This document shows positions 63,316 to 64,000 of a DNA stretch of 64,000 bases, piece after piece (position 1 is the first letter of the stretch; each line of letters starts with the position of its first letter). This stretch comes from Litoreibacter ponti (GTDB taxonomy: Bacteria; Pseudomonadota; Alphaproteobacteria; Rhodobacterales; Rhodobacteraceae), in contig NZ_QBKS01000003.1 of assembly GCF_003054285.1 (NCBI RefSeq), positions 62,001 through 126,000 on the forward strand, read 5' to 3'. The notes under the pieces were generated by a model that ran no database searches, was not told the DNA's origin, and saw only the letters and a program-made list of their open reading frames with translations. Both the position numbers and the translations under genes were made by a program.

Positions 63316-63768
63316 CTATTCGGCTGGCTCGATGTCCATCGGGCCTTCGAACTGCACGTAGATGACAGTTGGTTCGTCGGTCGGAAAACTGTCCTGATGG
63401 GCTTCACCGCCGATCTGGTACCAGTAGTCGCCCGGCCGTTGCAGCGGCACATTTTCTTCCGATTGCCCTGCAATCCAATGCTTGGAAGCGCCGGAGATCA
63501 CCAAGGCATGGTATCCGTGGGTGTGGGTGTGCATGGCACCTGGAAAGTTTGGTGGAAACTTCAAAAGCACTGCGGATGGGCCAGTTTGGGGGTTGCCGTT
63601 GAGCACAGCAATTTCAATTGGCGTGTCGCCGAAAGGTTGAAATACCACATCTTCAAGGGCGACAGCCGCATTGCCCACATGAACATCGGCTGAGACTGGC
63701 TGGACGAACAATCCGACCGCCACGAGCATGGGTAGGAGAGAACGGCCAGTAGAATTCAAGATTGTCAT
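63316..63768 (-). CDS. Exported cupin-domain protein
   Basis: The ATG at 63768 (MTILNSTGRSLLPMLVAVG) gives a signal peptide ending near VSADV. The longer frame to 63849 overlaps the divergent gene and is rejected. The mature 125-residue domain shows a cupin core with HTHTHGYHALVISG and a later GDYWYQIGGEAHQDSF, consistent with a metal-binding double-stranded beta-helix. Substrate and reaction are unknown. It is divergent from the LysR gene at the right edge. Confidence 0.8.
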   Translation of the reverse strand: MTILNSTGRSLLPMLVAVGLFVQPVSADVHVGNAAVALEDVVFQPFGDTPIEIAVLNGNPQTGPSAVLLKFPPNFPGAMHTHTHGYHALVISGASKHWIAGQSEENVPLQRPGDYWYQIGGEAHQDSFPTDEPTVIYVQFEGPMDIEPAE

Positions 63769-63848
63769 TTTCTGTTCCTTGCGTTTGTTGCCAGAGGAAC
63801 ATCGACAGTCTATGCAATCGATACAATGGATTTTTGTCGATATATACA

Positions 63849-64000
63849 ATGGAAAATTTCGATATAAATGCCATCGACGTGAAGTCGATGCGCCTGATAC
63901 TTGGCATCGCGAGGACAGGATCTGTCACAGATGCCGCTTTTGACGAGGGGCTGTCCCAATCTACTGCGAGCTATCGCTTGGATCGAATTCGGCAGGCGCT
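63849..64000 (+). CDS. LysR-family regulator, N-terminal part (cut by window edge)
   Basis: The frame from the ATG at 63849 reads MENFDINAIDVKSMRLILGI and continues with a helix-turn-helix (TGSVTDAAFDEGLSQSTASY) and RLDRIRQA to the edge. This is the LysR DNA-binding domain. The 80-nt gap to the divergent cupin gene carries an imperfect dyad, ATCGATACAA against TTGTCGAT, near 63818-63842, a likely LysR operator. Confidence 0.75.
   Translation, partial: MENFDINAIDVKSMRLILGIARTGSVTDAAFDEGLSQSTASYRLDRIRQA

Overview
The window is GC-rich alphaproteobacterial DNA, most likely from the Rhodobacterales (Roseobacter group). It carries a complete repABC replication and partition module, so it is part of a plasmid or chromid rather than a main chromosome. 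A polar octamer, GGGCAGGG, switches strand at repAB: all 7 copies I found to the left are on the minus strand and all 9 to the right are on the plus strand. This fits a large, bidirectionally replicated replicon.

Layout. 0-4.3 kb (minus): persulfide/sulfide-handling operon (MBL persulfide dioxygenase, phosphatase-like/SQR-like flavoprotein, SulP permease cut by the edge) behind a DUF6544-type protein. 4.5-20.7 kb (minus): a two-gene surface operon, a roughly 4,200-residue secreted protein with about 29 DUF11-like repeats, translationally coupled to a large outer-membrane beta-barrel protein. 21-24.5 kb: repABC with a candidate antisense RNA. 24.6-27.8 kb: a tyrosine recombinase frameshifted just before its catalytic Tyr, DUF1403 and scpB-like genes, with a shared 13-bp sequence at both ends. 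27.9-29.5 kb: an AbiE-type toxin-antitoxin pair. 29.7 kb: a WGR-domain protein.

30.4-42.1 kb is the most unusual region. A SARP/BTAD-type regulator sits beside a small membrane protein and two divergent operons. The minus operon encodes an OmpA-like coiled-coil membrane protein, a stand-alone YcaO enzyme, a divergent animal-type haem peroxidase and an unknown 210-residue protein. The plus operon encodes a second animal-type haem peroxidase, a putative lipoprotein and a trypsin-like protease. SARP-style direct repeats (7-bp units, 4-bp spacers) face each of three transcription starts: the membrane protein and both operons. I propose these form one regulon, possibly a new YcaO-peroxidase peptide- or protein-modifying system. 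A 38-codon Cys-rich ORF directly after the protease gene is a speculative substrate.

42.5-55 kb is a carboxylate catabolic island: GntR regulator, TPP enzyme, aldehyde dehydrogenase, TcuA/TcuB, a DUF1932 dehydrogenase, a tripartite tricarboxylate transporter (TctC plus a TctA-TctB fusion) and a TctDE-like two-component system. 55.5-60.4 kb is a sugar-acid-type operon (hydroxyacid dehydrogenase, IlvD/Edd dehydratase, SAF-domain oxidoreductase) with a LysR regulator. 60.4-64 kb holds a VOC protein, an AraC regulator, a YbhB-like protein, a double SnoaL protein, an exported cupin and the start of another LysR gene. I saw no rRNA, tRNA, CRISPR array or intact insertion sequence.
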